This document shows positions 34,667 to 44,951 of a stretch of DNA of 64,000 nucleotides, in pieces. The position numbers and the translations under genes are program-made. Under the pieces are notes generated by a model. It did not search any database and was not told where the DNA came from. It saw only the letters and a program-made list of their open reading frames with translations. Positions within the stretch are counted from its first letter, which is position 1, and each line of letters begins with the position of its first letter. This DNA comes from Terracoccus luteus (GTDB lineage: Bacteria > Actinomycetota > Actinomycetes > Actinomycetales > Dermatophilaceae), in assembly GCF_003635045.1 (NCBI RefSeq), contig NZ_RBXT01000001.1, positions 3,906,001-3,970,000 on the forward strand, in the 5' to 3' direction.

Positions 34667-36220
34667 TCAGGTGACGTTGAACGCCTTCGCCAGCCGGGTG
34701 ACGCGCCGCAGCACGAACCGGTCGAGCAGCAGCACGACGAGCAGGGACGCCCCGAAGACCGGCAGGAACAGACCCAGCGCGACGACACCGACGGCGAGCA
34801 GCGGCGAGGCCGCGACCGGCATCCGGCCCCGGGGGGCGCCGACGGAGCCGCCCCCCCGCGGGCGGCGGCGCCACCACATGAGCGGGCCGGTCACGCACGA
34901 CACGACCACCGCGACGCAGAAGGCTGCCGTCAGCCAGAAGTTGAGCGTGCCGAACCGCCTGCCCTCGTGCACCGAGATGCCCTGCGCGACGACCTTGGCC
35001 AGCGCCGGGTAGTCGTCGTAGCCGTAGCTGCTCACCACCTGCCCGCCGTACCGGTCGACGTGCACGGTGCGCTCGGCCGCCGGGTCGTGGAAGGCGTAGC
35101 CGATGGCCGAGTACACGCCGCCGTCGTCGGCGGGCAGGGCCACCGTCAGCGGGTGCGCGAGCCCCTCACGGTCGGCGACCTCGACGGCGGTGTCGAGGTT
35201 CGCGACGCTCTCCTCGTCGCCGGCGGCGCGTGGGGTCGACCGGGGCACCCCGCTCTTCTCCTGGCCCCACGGCACGGCGTGGTGGCTGTGTGGCAGCGAC
35301 TCGTCGAGGGTCGAGGCCGGGTTCGACAGCGCGCCGGGGTCCTCCGCCCACATCGAGCTGCTGTTGTCGGTCGCGACCTTCTGCACCGCGCCGCCCCAGA
35401 CCTCGGTCCACGGCAGGCCGGTGACGAGCAGGGCCATGAGCCCCACGCCGACGACGGCCCCGACGCGGGCGTGCGTCCTGCGCAGCCGCGCCGACCGCGC
35501 GTGCCGCTCGCGCTGACGCCGCCGGGCCCGCCGACCGCGCACGAAGAGGTAGTAGCCCGTGATCGTCATGACGATCGCCCAGCTGGCGCCGAGCTCCATG
35601 ACGGTCTCGCCGACCCGCCCGGCCATGAGGTCGGCGTGCAGCCTGACGGCCGTCCCGCTGATGGTCCCGTCGGGGTCGAGCGAGCCCAGCACGTCGAGCG
35701 TGTACGGGTCGACGAAGACGTCGCGGGTGGCGCCGTCGGCGGTCGTCACCGTGAACCGGCTGCTCTCGTCGGGGGCCGAGGGCTCCGTGTACGACACGAC
35801 GGTCGCGCCCGGGTCGGCCTTCTGCACCATCTCGAGCTGAGTCTCGGCGGGCTGGGTCAGCTGGCCGGCGACGTGCTCGACGCGCATGAGGTCGCCGTGC
35901 ACGAGCGGCTCGATCTGGAAGCGGAAGAGGTAGACCAGCCCCGTCACGGCGAGCACGAGCAGCACGGGCACGACGACGACGGCGCCGTAGAAGTGCCAGC
36001 GCCAGAACGCGCGGAAGAGGCCGGATGCCGGTCGGCCCGGTCGGTCGGACCGGCCCGGTCGGTCGGACCGGTGCGGTCGGTCTGGCCGGCCGGGACGGTC
36101 GGGTCGTGGCGAGGTGCCTTCGGGGGTGGGCGGGTCGGTGCGGTGGGCGCGGTGGTTGCGGTCGGTGCGGTCGGGGGACGGGGTGGGACCAGGGCGTGCG
36201 GGGTCGTCGACGACGGACAT
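34667..36220 (-). CDS. PepSY-associated membrane protein
   Basis: 517 residues from ATG 36220 (GAGGAG 9 bases upstream; an ATG at 36241 lacks a site). A Pro/Arg/Asp-rich cytoplasmic lead contains tandem RPGRSDRPGRPD-like repeats. Then 'FWRWHFYGAVVVVPVLLVLAVTGLVYLF', a PepSY segment ('GDLMRVEHVAGQLTQPAETQLEMVQKADPGATVVSYTEP'), 'VRLHADLMAGRVGETVMELGASWAIVMTITGYYLFV', more helices, a second extracytoplasmic PepSY-like part and 'FGTLNFWLTAAFCVAVVVSCVTGPLMWWRRRP'. Such proteins occur with iron/copper uptake and reduction systems. It is followed by nothing downstream and preceded 66 bases upstream by a His-rich membrane protein, probably its operon partner. Confidence 0.88.
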   Translation of the reverse strand: MSVVDDPARPGPTPSPDRTDRNHRAHRTDPPTPEGTSPRPDRPGRPDRPHRSDRPGRSDRPGRPASGLFRAFWRWHFYGAVVVVPVLLVLAVTGLVYLFRFQIEPLVHGDLMRVEHVAGQLTQPAETQLEMVQKADPGATVVSYTEPSAPDESSRFTVTTADGATRDVFVDPYTLDVLGSLDPDGTISGTAVRLHADLMAGRVGETVMELGASWAIVMTITGYYLFVRGRRARRRQRERHARSARLRRTHARVGAVVGVGLMALLVTGLPWTEVWGGAVQKVATDNSSSMWAEDPGALSNPASTLDESLPHSHHAVPWGQEKSGVPRSTPRAAGDEESVANLDTAVEVADREGLAHPLTVALPADDGGVYSAIGYAFHDPAAERTVHVDRYGGQVVSSYGYDDYPALAKVVAQGISVHEGRRFGTLNFWLTAAFCVAVVVSCVTGPLMWWRRRPRGGGSVGAPRGRMPVAASPLLAVGVVALGLFLPVFGASLLVVLLLDRFVLRRVTRLAKAFNVT

Positions 36221-36286
36221 GCGGGGGTTCTCCTCGGGCATGACGGAAGGGGGCAGCGACCGCCGGACGGGCGGGCTGCGTGGGTG

Positions 36287-37060
36287 TCAGACGCTGAGGA
36301 GGCGAGGGGGCCCGCGGCGGGCGGGCGAGGGGGAGCACCAGACGTCGTGGGGACGTCGTCGAGCGGGTGGGGCGCTGGTCGCGCGGGCGGGCGCACCGGC
36401 ATCCGCCGAGAGGACGCCGGCGAGCAGGGCGGCCGCGGCGGCGACGCGCTCGAGCGCCCCGGCGACGTGACCGACGGCGACCGCGAGCAGGCGGGAGGTG
36501 AGCCGCCACGAGCGCTCGGCCGCGGCGAGCAGGCTGCCGACGGCGACCGCCGCGAGGACGTGGGCGAGCAGCATCACGGGTGAGGGCAGCAGGCCGGCCA
36601 CGCCGACCGCTGCCTCGGAGCCGTGGCCGGCGTGCTGGCCGGTGGTGGCCGATGAGAGGGCGGAGGCGTCCGCCCCGTGGGCGTGCCCCCCGGTTACGGA
36701 GGTCGTGGCCGGGCCGCCGACGAGGGCGGCGAGCGAGTGCACGACGTGGCCGCCGACCTGCAGCAGCGCGAGCAGGGTGACCGTGCGCCCCGTCGTCGGC
36801 TCGTGGCGCACGAACGGCAGCGCGAGCCCGGCCAGCACGAGCGTCGCGACGACTGCGCTCGTGGCCGAGACGAGGTGCCCGCCGCCGACGGCGTGGGCGA
36901 CCGTGGCCGCCCCGGACGCGACGAGGGCCAGGACGAGGGCCCGCGCTGACTGGGCCGACCGGGTCGGCTGGTCCGACCGGTCCGACGGCGCCGGCCGTGC
37001 CGCCGGAACTCGCGAGCCCCCGGGTGCCCGGGGCACGTCGGGGCTCGGCGCGGGCGGCAT
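36287..37060 (-). CDS. Membrane protein with histidine-rich loop
   Basis: 257 residues, no family recognised. About five hydrophobic helices: 'ALVLALVASGAATVAHAV', 'VVATLVLAGLALPFV', 'LLALLQVGGHVVHSLAALV', 'PVMLLAHVLAAVAVGSLLAAA', 'LLAVAVGHVAGALERVAAAAALLAGVL'. Between helices 3 and 4 lies a His-rich loop (GGHAHGADAS...GQHAGHGSEA) and several helices carry His, suggesting metal handling. The Pro/Arg tail is cytoplasmic. Co-oriented with the PepSY gene; the pair resembles copper- or iron-linked PepSY neighbourhoods. Start fixed by the leaderless -10 at 37068-37073. Confidence 0.75.
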   Translation of the reverse strand: MPPAPSPDVPRAPGGSRVPAARPAPSDRSDQPTRSAQSARALVLALVASGAATVAHAVGGGHLVSATSAVVATLVLAGLALPFVRHEPTTGRTVTLLALLQVGGHVVHSLAALVGGPATTSVTGGHAHGADASALSSATTGQHAGHGSEAAVGVAGLLPSPVMLLAHVLAAVAVGSLLAAAERSWRLTSRLLAVAVGHVAGALERVAAAAALLAGVLSADAGAPARATSAPPARRRPHDVWCSPSPARRGPPRLLSV

Positions 37061-37067
37061 GCCCACA

Positions 37068-37073
37068 AGGGTA
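37068..37073 (-). promoter_or_regulatory. -10 element of His-rich membrane protein gene, leaderless spacing
   Basis: TACCCT on the minus strand, then TGTGGGC (7 bases), then ATG 37060. Confidence 0.55.
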
Positions 37074-37111
37074 GACGGCGTGGCGGGCGACCCGTGCGGT
37101 TGACTGAGGCC

Positions 37112-39169
<2,058 letters not shown>

Positions 39170-39194
39170 CTGGCGGTCCCCGGGTCCCCGGGCT

Positions 39195-39235
39195 CGCCAC
39201 GTCACTGCTCACCCGGAGTGAGCAGTGACGTGGCG
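39195..39235. terminator. Bidirectional terminator hairpin between nadE and SNF2-like gene
   Basis: Perfect 18-bp stem (39195-39212 with 39218-39235; core GTCACTGCTCAC / GTGAGCAGTGAC) and a 5-base loop, between convergent genes. Confidence 0.85.
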
Positions 39236-39262
39236 CCGGGGTGGGTGGTGTGGCCGAGCCCG

Positions 39263-41428
39263 TCAGTACCCGCGGTCGGCGGTGATGGCCTCACGCAGCA
39301 GCTGCAGGAGCGCCTCGAGCTGCAGGGTGTCCTCGCTCGTGACCTCGACGTCGCTGCCGTCGAGGGCACGCGCGGCCAGGCCCTGCTTGCTGTCGATGAG
39401 CTCGCTGATCTTGGAGTCGATGGTGCCGGCGGCGAGGATCCGCCACGCCGTCACCGGCTCGTCCTGACCGATGCGGTGCACGCGGTCGATGGCCTGCTGC
39501 TGCTCGGCAGCGGTCCACGACAGCTCGGCGAGCACGACGTTCGAGGCGGCGTGCAGGTTCAGGCCGACCCCGGCGGCGGTGAGCGAGCAGACGGCCACGG
39601 CCACGTCGGCATCCTGCTGGAAGGCGTCGATGGCCTCCTGCCGCTGGCGCCCGGTCTGCTCGCCACGAACCGAGACGGTGCGCAGGCCGGCGTCGGCGAG
39701 GACCCGCTCGGCGGTGTCCATGACGTCGATGTGCTTGGCGAAGAAGACGACCTTGCCGACCGAGTGCGAGAGCTGGGCGGCGTAGTCGGCGGCGAGGTTG
39801 GCCTTCGCCTGGCCGATCTTTCGCACGAGCGTGAAGACGTTGTCGCCCGTCTTCGCGGCGGTGGCCCGCAGCTCGCCCGCGGCCACGCGGCGCATGACGG
39901 CGGCGTCGGGCTCGCCGTCGGTCTCGTGGCCCTCGCCGGCGTCGATGAGGGCGCGGTACTTCTGCAGCAGACGCTTGCCGAGCAGGGTCTCCGCCTGGCG
40001 CACCGAGCGGGCGGCGTCGTCGTCGAGCTGCACCGGGATGTCCGCGACGCGCTTGTCGGGCAGGTCCTTGGCGACGTCGACCTTGCGGCGGCGCACCATG
40101 CCCATCCCGACGACGACCTTGCGGGCCTCGCGGTAGAAGCCGCGGTCGGCCGGGGTCATCCCGGTCTCCTCGAGTCGGCGCACGATCTCCGAGCCGGGCT
40201 TGTCGCCCTTGACCCAGCCGAGGAAGCGCCAGATCGCATGGAAGTCCTTGACGTCGTTGATGAGCGGCGTGCCGGTGAGGGCCATGAGCAGCGGGTCGCC
40301 GCCCGGCGTCAGCTCGCGCATGCGGTCGGCGAGCGCGAGCACCTGCTGCGAGCGCTGCGACTTGAGGTTCTTGATGAAGTGGGCCTCGTCGACGACCATC
40401 GAGCGCAGCCCGAGGCTCGAGAGCCACGAGAAGTGACGGTCGAGGATCTCGTAGTTGACGACGAAGACGTCCGCGAACGCGTCGACGTCGAGGCCGTCAC
40501 CCTGGATGACGGCGACGCGACGCTGCGGGGTCCAGCGCTCGACCTCGCGGGCCCAGTTGATCTTCACGACGTTCGGCACCACGGCGAGCATGGGGTAGGC
40601 GTCGGCGACCGAGGCCGCCAGCACCGACTGCGCCGTCTTGCCGAGGCCTGGCTCGTCGGCGAGCAGGAAGGTGCGGTGGCCGGCGCGGACCTCCTCGAGC
40701 AGGCGCGACTGGTGCGCCATGAGGTGCAGCCCGGGCGGCGAGATGCGGTCGAGCTTCGGGGCCGGGGGCAGCGGCATCGAGGCCGCCTCGCCGCCGGCGC
40801 CCTCCTCGAAGGCGCGGTAGAGCGGGTCCATGAGGTCCCAGCCGGCGAGGCGGCCGGGCTGGTGCTCGGGGCGCAGGGCGCGCTCGATGTCGGGCGGCAG
40901 GAACGGGTTGGCCATGACGCGGGCCTTGACCGAGCGGGGCATGACGGCGCGGTCGGCGCGCTCGGCCACCCCGGCCGGGACGAGCGGGGCCGGGCGCGAG
41001 GGCGCCTGGATGACGAGCTCCTCCGGGCTCAGCTGGGCCCCCGACTCGAGCAGCCAGTCGAGGCGCAGCTGCTGCGCGGCCGGCCCGGGCGTCGTCGCCT
41101 CGAGCAGGTTGAGCAGGCTCGTGTCGCGCGACGCGACCTGGGCGAGGATCGTGGCGATGCCGTCGAGGCGCTTGAGCAGCTCGGCCCGGGTCGCACCGGC
41201 GATCTCGGGATCGGCCTTGATGCGGGAGCGCTCGGAGCGCACGAGCAGGGCGATGACCTGGAACTTCGTGCGGTTCGCCGGGCTCATCTTGCCCTTGCCC
41301 ATCTTGGCCTCCACCTCGCGCACACGGCGGGCGAGGATGGGGATGATGGGCGCCGGGTCGTCAGGGCGCGCGACGACGGTGCGGGCACCCGACCGGCCGG
41401 TGGGCCGACGACGGACGTTGGACGACAT
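39263..41428 (-). CDS. SNF2-family DEAD/DEAH-box ATPase
   Basis: 721 residues. A helical N terminus of ~220 residues with no domain I recognise precedes the Swi2/Snf2 motor: 'LMAHQSRLLEEVRAGHRTFLLADEPGLGKTAQSVLAAS' (Walker A PGLGKT), 'MLAVVPNVVKINWAREVERW', V-D-E-A-H (DEAH), 'ALTGTPLIND', and helicase C 'VGKVVFFAKHIDVMDTAERVL', 'AVCSLTAAGVGLNLHAASNVVLAELSWTAAEQQQAIDRVHRIGQ'. It resembles SMARCAL1/RapA-like translocases. AGGAGGAGC sits directly before ATG. Unlike the larger helicase at 10787 it has no SWIM finger. The role (chromosome remodelling, repair or recombination) cannot be told. Confidence 0.9.
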   Translation of the reverse strand: MSSNVRRRPTGRSGARTVVARPDDPAPIIPILARRVREVEAKMGKGKMSPANRTKFQVIALLVRSERSRIKADPEIAGATRAELLKRLDGIATILAQVASRDTSLLNLLEATTPGPAAQQLRLDWLLESGAQLSPEELVIQAPSRPAPLVPAGVAERADRAVMPRSVKARVMANPFLPPDIERALRPEHQPGRLAGWDLMDPLYRAFEEGAGGEAASMPLPPAPKLDRISPPGLHLMAHQSRLLEEVRAGHRTFLLADEPGLGKTAQSVLAASVADAYPMLAVVPNVVKINWAREVERWTPQRRVAVIQGDGLDVDAFADVFVVNYEILDRHFSWLSSLGLRSMVVDEAHFIKNLKSQRSQQVLALADRMRELTPGGDPLLMALTGTPLINDVKDFHAIWRFLGWVKGDKPGSEIVRRLEETGMTPADRGFYREARKVVVGMGMVRRRKVDVAKDLPDKRVADIPVQLDDDAARSVRQAETLLGKRLLQKYRALIDAGEGHETDGEPDAAVMRRVAAGELRATAAKTGDNVFTLVRKIGQAKANLAADYAAQLSHSVGKVVFFAKHIDVMDTAERVLADAGLRTVSVRGEQTGRQRQEAIDAFQQDADVAVAVCSLTAAGVGLNLHAASNVVLAELSWTAAEQQQAIDRVHRIGQDEPVTAWRILAAGTIDSKISELIDSKQGLAARALDGSDVEVTSEDTLQLEALLQLLREAITADRGY

Positions 41429-41722
41429 GCTCCTCCTGGAGACGAGGTGGTGACCTCGAGCCGCTGTCCTCGCGGCGGCACCGGACCGGTGCCGGGCGAC
41501 GGCCCGACGGAGAGCGAGCTGAGAACGTGCGCGCGTCGCCCCTGTGGGCGACGTCCCCCGGCGACGGTTGCGCCGCGGCTGGACGCACGCCGGGCGTGAG
41601 CTCTTCTGTCGCCGAGTCTAGCGGATGCCGGTCGGCGCGCCGCGCGATCACCGACCTCGGCGTGGGCGCACGCCGAAGGCCCACCAGCACGGGGTGCGGG
41701 CGGGCCGTCGGGAGGGTGGGGC
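41429..41722 (-). promoter_or_regulatory. Upstream region of the SNF2-like gene with promoter and leader hairpin
   Basis: On the minus strand TAGACT (complement of 41615-41620) is a -10 candidate, implying a leader of about 180 bases before ATG 41428. In it, CGTCGCCC-CTGT-GGGCGACG (41534-41553) forms an 8-bp hairpin. Nothing coding is convincing here. Confidence 0.4.
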
Positions 41723-42250
41723 TCAGGTGGTCTGGGCGCCCGAGCCGCTCTGGGCGGGGTCCTGACCGGGCAGGCCGTTCTGCAGGTCGGGCAGCTGGCT
41801 GCCGTCCTGTCGGCCGCCCTGGCCGCCGAACTGCTGGCTGCCCTGGCCGCCGAACTGCAGGCTGCCCTGGCCGCCGAACTGCTGGGCGCCGTTCTGCTGC
41901 GTGCCCTGCTGGCCGCGCTGCCCGAGACCGGTGCCGGGCTGGAAGGTGCCGCGGCCGCCGCCGAAGCCCCCGGCATCCCGGGTCGTGCTGCCCGACGGGA
42001 GGGCGGCCGCGGCGCCGATGGCTCCCGCCGAGGTCAGGACGAGCGCGAGGCCGGCGGTGACGGCGGTCTTCCTGGCGCTCCACCGCGGGCCGGTCGCGGC
42101 GTCGGGCGGGCCGGCGGCATGGGTGACGGTGGGGGTGACGGCGTACGTGTAGGTCGTCGTCGGCGCGATGGTGGGGGCGGGGGCGCCGGGGTCGAAGGTC
42201 GGCAGCTCGCGCGCCGCCGTCGGTCCCTGCTCGTCGGTCTCGTGGCTCAT
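41723..42250 (-). CDS. Membrane-anchored Gln/Gly-repeat protein
   Basis: 175 residues, no family recognised. A Pro/Thr-rich cytoplasmic part (~65 residues) precedes one transmembrane helix 'KTAVTAGLALVLTSAGAIGAAAAL', and the extracytoplasmic part is low complexity: 'GGFGGGRGTFQPGTGLGQRGQQGTQQNGAQ' then QQFGGQGS repeats coded by a ~24-base tandem repeat. Divergent from the response regulator at 42428 with 177 bases between, so it may be a target of that two-component system. It could be a surface or wall-interacting protein; this is inference. Confidence 0.7.
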   Translation of the reverse strand: MSHETDEQGPTAARELPTFDPGAPAPTIAPTTTYTYAVTPTVTHAAGPPDAATGPRWSARKTAVTAGLALVLTSAGAIGAAAALPSGSTTRDAGGFGGGRGTFQPGTGLGQRGQQGTQQNGAQQFGGQGSLQFGGQGSQQFGGQGGRQDGSQLPDLQNGLPGQDPAQSGSGAQTT

Positions 42251-42427
42251 GGTCCGACGGTCGCGCCGGCGACTGTGGCGGCGCTGTGCGAGGGGGATGG
42301 ACGTGCTGGGGATCCCGGGCGCCCCCGGCCGGGCGAGTCGACGCCGACGATCGGCGACAGAGGATGCACAGGAAGTGCACAGGGACATACTGGTGACGAC
42401 ACAGTCCCCACAGGTCAACTGGTGAGC

Positions 42428-43159
42428 ATGAACGAGAAGAAGGCCGCCGCCCGCCTGCAACGCCTCGACGGGTCGCCCGTCCGCGTGCTCGTCGTCGACG
42501 ACGAGCCGAACCTCACCGAGCTGCTGGGCATGGCCCTGCGGTACGAGGGGTGGGAGGTGCGCGCCGCCGGCACCGGCATGGAGGCCGTGCGGGCCGCGCG
42601 CGAGTTCGACCCCGACGCGGTCGTGCTCGACATGATGCTCCCCGACTTCGACGGCATGGAGGTGCTGCGTCGCATGCGCGCCGACAACGCGAGCGTGCCG
42701 GTGCTCTTCCTCACCGCGAAGGATGCCGTGGAGGACCGGGTCTCCGGTCTCACCGCGGGTGGCGACGACTACGTGACCAAGCCCTTCTCGCTCGAGGAGG
42801 TCGTGGCCCGCGTGCGCGCCCTCATGCGTCGCACCACCGTGGCCATCAGTGCCAGCGACTCGACGCTCGTCGTCGGTGACCTCACCCTCGACGAGGACAG
42901 CCACGAGGTGCGTCGGGCGGGGGCCGAGATCCACCTGACCGCAACGGAGTTCGAGCTGCTGCGCTACCTCATGCGCAACCCCAAGCGGGTGCTGTCGAAG
43001 GCGCAGATCCTCGACCGCGTCTGGAACTACGACTTCGGCGGCCAGGCCAACGTCGTCGAGCTGTACATCTCCTACCTGCGCAAGAAGATCGACGCCGGTC
43101 GGGACCCGATGATCCACACCATGCGAGGTGCCGGGTATGTCCTCAAGCCCGCGGTCTGA
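42428..43159 (+). CDS. OmpR/PhoB-family response regulator
   Basis: 243 residues. Receiver domain from 'VRVLVVDDEPNLTELLGMAL' with phospho-acceptor Asp68 (VVLDMMLPDFDG) and the conserved Lys in 'VTKPFS'; C-terminal winged helix 'VVGDLTLDEDSHEVRRAGAEIHLTATEFELLRYLM...YISYLRKKI... IHTMRGAGYVL'. It is phosphorylated by the histidine kinase whose gene overlaps its 3' end by 23 bases. GTG at 42422 is an alternative start. Likely targets include the divergent Gln/Gly-repeat gene and the downstream glycosyltransferase, by position only. Confidence 0.95.
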   Translation: MNEKKAAARLQRLDGSPVRVLVVDDEPNLTELLGMALRYEGWEVRAAGTGMEAVRAAREFDPDAVVLDMMLPDFDGMEVLRRMRADNASVPVLFLTAKDAVEDRVSGLTAGGDDYVTKPFSLEEVVARVRALMRRTTVAISASDSTLVVGDLTLDEDSHEVRRAGAEIHLTATEFELLRYLMRNPKRVLSKAQILDRVWNYDFGGQANVVELYISYLRKKIDAGRDPMIHTMRGAGYVLKPAV

Positions 43160-44912
43160 GCAGGTCGAGAACCCGGCCGAGCCCGCCGACACCACTGACA
43201 CCGACGGACCCGCTGACCCCGACGGACCCGCTGACCCCGACGGCCACTACGGTCCGCCCGAGCGCGCCGACCTGCCGGTCGCCGACCCCGACGACGAGCG
43301 ACCCGTCGTGCCGTCGGGCCCGGCCGACGACGTGCGTGGGCCCGCCTCGGCGCCCTCCGCATCCTCCGTGTCCCCCTCACCCTCCGGGCAGGGGGAGCCG
43401 GCCGAGCCGGACCTCCCGTCCCCGCCCGCCCTCGCGTGGCGCGAGCGCGTCCGACCGTGGTCGGCCTGGACGCTGCGGGCCAAGCTCGTGGCCTCGATGC
43501 TCGCCCTCTTCTCGGTGCTCAGCCTCGCGACGGGCGCCTTCACCGTCGTCGCGCTCGACCGGCAGCTGACGAGCCAGGTCGACGACCAGCTGCGTGCGTC
43601 GCTGAGCCAGTACGTGCAGGGCAAGCCCATCCGCATCCCGAGCACCGGCTCCGACGACAACGGCCCTCGCGGGCCTGGCGACGAGGGCCTCGTCGCCGTC
43701 TTCCCGGCCAGCGGCCTCCAGGTCTTCGGCACCGCGTCGAGCGACCAGCGCTCGACCGACCTCACTGCGGCCCAGCTGACCCAGCTGTCCCGGGCCGGCC
43801 TCGGCCCGCGCCCGACGACCCTCACGGTCTCGGGCCTCGGCACGTACCGCCTCGTCGCCACCCAGGGGGTGTCGCAGGACTACAACTCGGTCGCCGTCAC
43901 CCTCGTCGTCGGCCTGCCCATCGACCAGCAGCAGCGCACGGTGCAGCGCATGGTCGTCATCGCCATCGGCACCGCGCTCGCCGGCATCACCCTCGTGGCC
44001 CTCGTCGGCACGTGGATCGTGCGGCGCAACCTCGAGCCGCTGCGCCGCGTGGCCGGTACCGCCACCCGCGTCTCGCAGCTGCCCCTCGACTCCGGCCAGG
44101 TGGCGCTCGCCGAGCGCGTCGACCCCGCCGACACCGACACCCGCACCGAGGTCGGCCAGGTCGGCGCCGCCTTCAACGAGATGCTCGTCCACGTCGACAG
44201 CGCGCTCAACGCCCGACACCAGAGCGAGCAGCGGGTGCGCCAGTTCGTCGCCGACGCCTCGCACGAGCTGCGCACGCCGCTCGCCTCGATCAAGGGCTAC
44301 GCCGAGCTGTCGCGACGCGAGCCGGAGCCGGTACCCGGGTCGGTCTCGCACGCGATGGGCCGCATCGAGTCGGAGGCCAACCGGATGAGCTCGCTCGTCG
44401 AGGACCTCCTGCTGCTCGCCCGGCTCGACGCCGGCCGCCCCCTCGACCACACGACCGTCGACCTGTCGATGCTCGTCATCAACGCCGTCAGCGACGCCCA
44501 CGCGGCTGCCCCCGACCACCGGTGGGGTCTCGACCTCCCGCCCGAGCCGGTCGAGGTGCAGGGTGACCCCGCCCGCCTGCACCAGATCGTGGCCAACCTG
44601 CTCGGCAACGCCCGGACGCACACCCCCCGCCACACGGTGGTGACGACGGCGGTCCGGACCGAGGGCGACTGGGTGCGTATCTCCGTCCACGACAACGGCC
44701 CGGGAGTGCCGGAGTCGTTGCAACAGAACGTGTTCGAGCGCTTCGCCCGTGGAGACGACGCCCGCAACCGGGCCGGCGGCAGCACCGGACTCGGCCTGTC
44801 CATCGTCACCGCGGTGGCCAAGGCCCACGGCGGTCGGGTCGAGCTCGACAGCCGCCCCGGGGACACGACGTTCTCGGTGCTGCTGCCACTCACCACCGCC
44901 CCCCAGCACTGA
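43137..44912 (+). CDS. Sensor histidine kinase
   Basis: 591 residues. An unusually long Pro/Asp/Ser-rich cytoplasmic N terminus (~115 residues, with DPDGPADPDG repeats) precedes helix 1 ('LVASMLALFSVLSLATGAFTVVAL'), a periplasmic-side sensor of ~120 residues, helix 2 ('MVVIAIGTALAGITLVALVGTWIV'), HAMP, and the kinase core: His376 in A-S-H-E-L-R-T-P, N box 'QIVANLLGNARTHTP', G1 'DNGPGVPE' and G2 'GSTGLGLSIV'. It autophosphorylates and passes phosphate to the upstream regulator. ATG 43137 is chosen over GTG 43128. Confidence 0.95.
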   Translation: MSSSPRSEQVENPAEPADTTDTDGPADPDGPADPDGHYGPPERADLPVADPDDERPVVPSGPADDVRGPASAPSASSVSPSPSGQGEPAEPDLPSPPALAWRERVRPWSAWTLRAKLVASMLALFSVLSLATGAFTVVALDRQLTSQVDDQLRASLSQYVQGKPIRIPSTGSDDNGPRGPGDEGLVAVFPASGLQVFGTASSDQRSTDLTAAQLTQLSRAGLGPRPTTLTVSGLGTYRLVATQGVSQDYNSVAVTLVVGLPIDQQQRTVQRMVVIAIGTALAGITLVALVGTWIVRRNLEPLRRVAGTATRVSQLPLDSGQVALAERVDPADTDTRTEVGQVGAAFNEMLVHVDSALNARHQSEQRVRQFVADASHELRTPLASIKGYAELSRREPEPVPGSVSHAMGRIESEANRMSSLVEDLLLLARLDAGRPLDHTTVDLSMLVINAVSDAHAAAPDHRWGLDLPPEPVEVQGDPARLHQIVANLLGNARTHTPRHTVVTTAVRTEGDWVRISVHDNGPGVPESLQQNVFERFARGDDARNRAGGSTGLGLSIVTAVAKAHGGRVELDSRPGDTTFSVLLPLTTAPQH

Positions 44913-44951
44913 CCTAGGAACGGCACAGCCGCGGGCCGGACCGTGGTGCCC

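Noticed and set aside
39218-41599. Long plus-strand frame opposite the SNF2-like gene
   Set aside because: The minus-strand frame has all helicase motifs and a strong ribosome binding site; this one has none.
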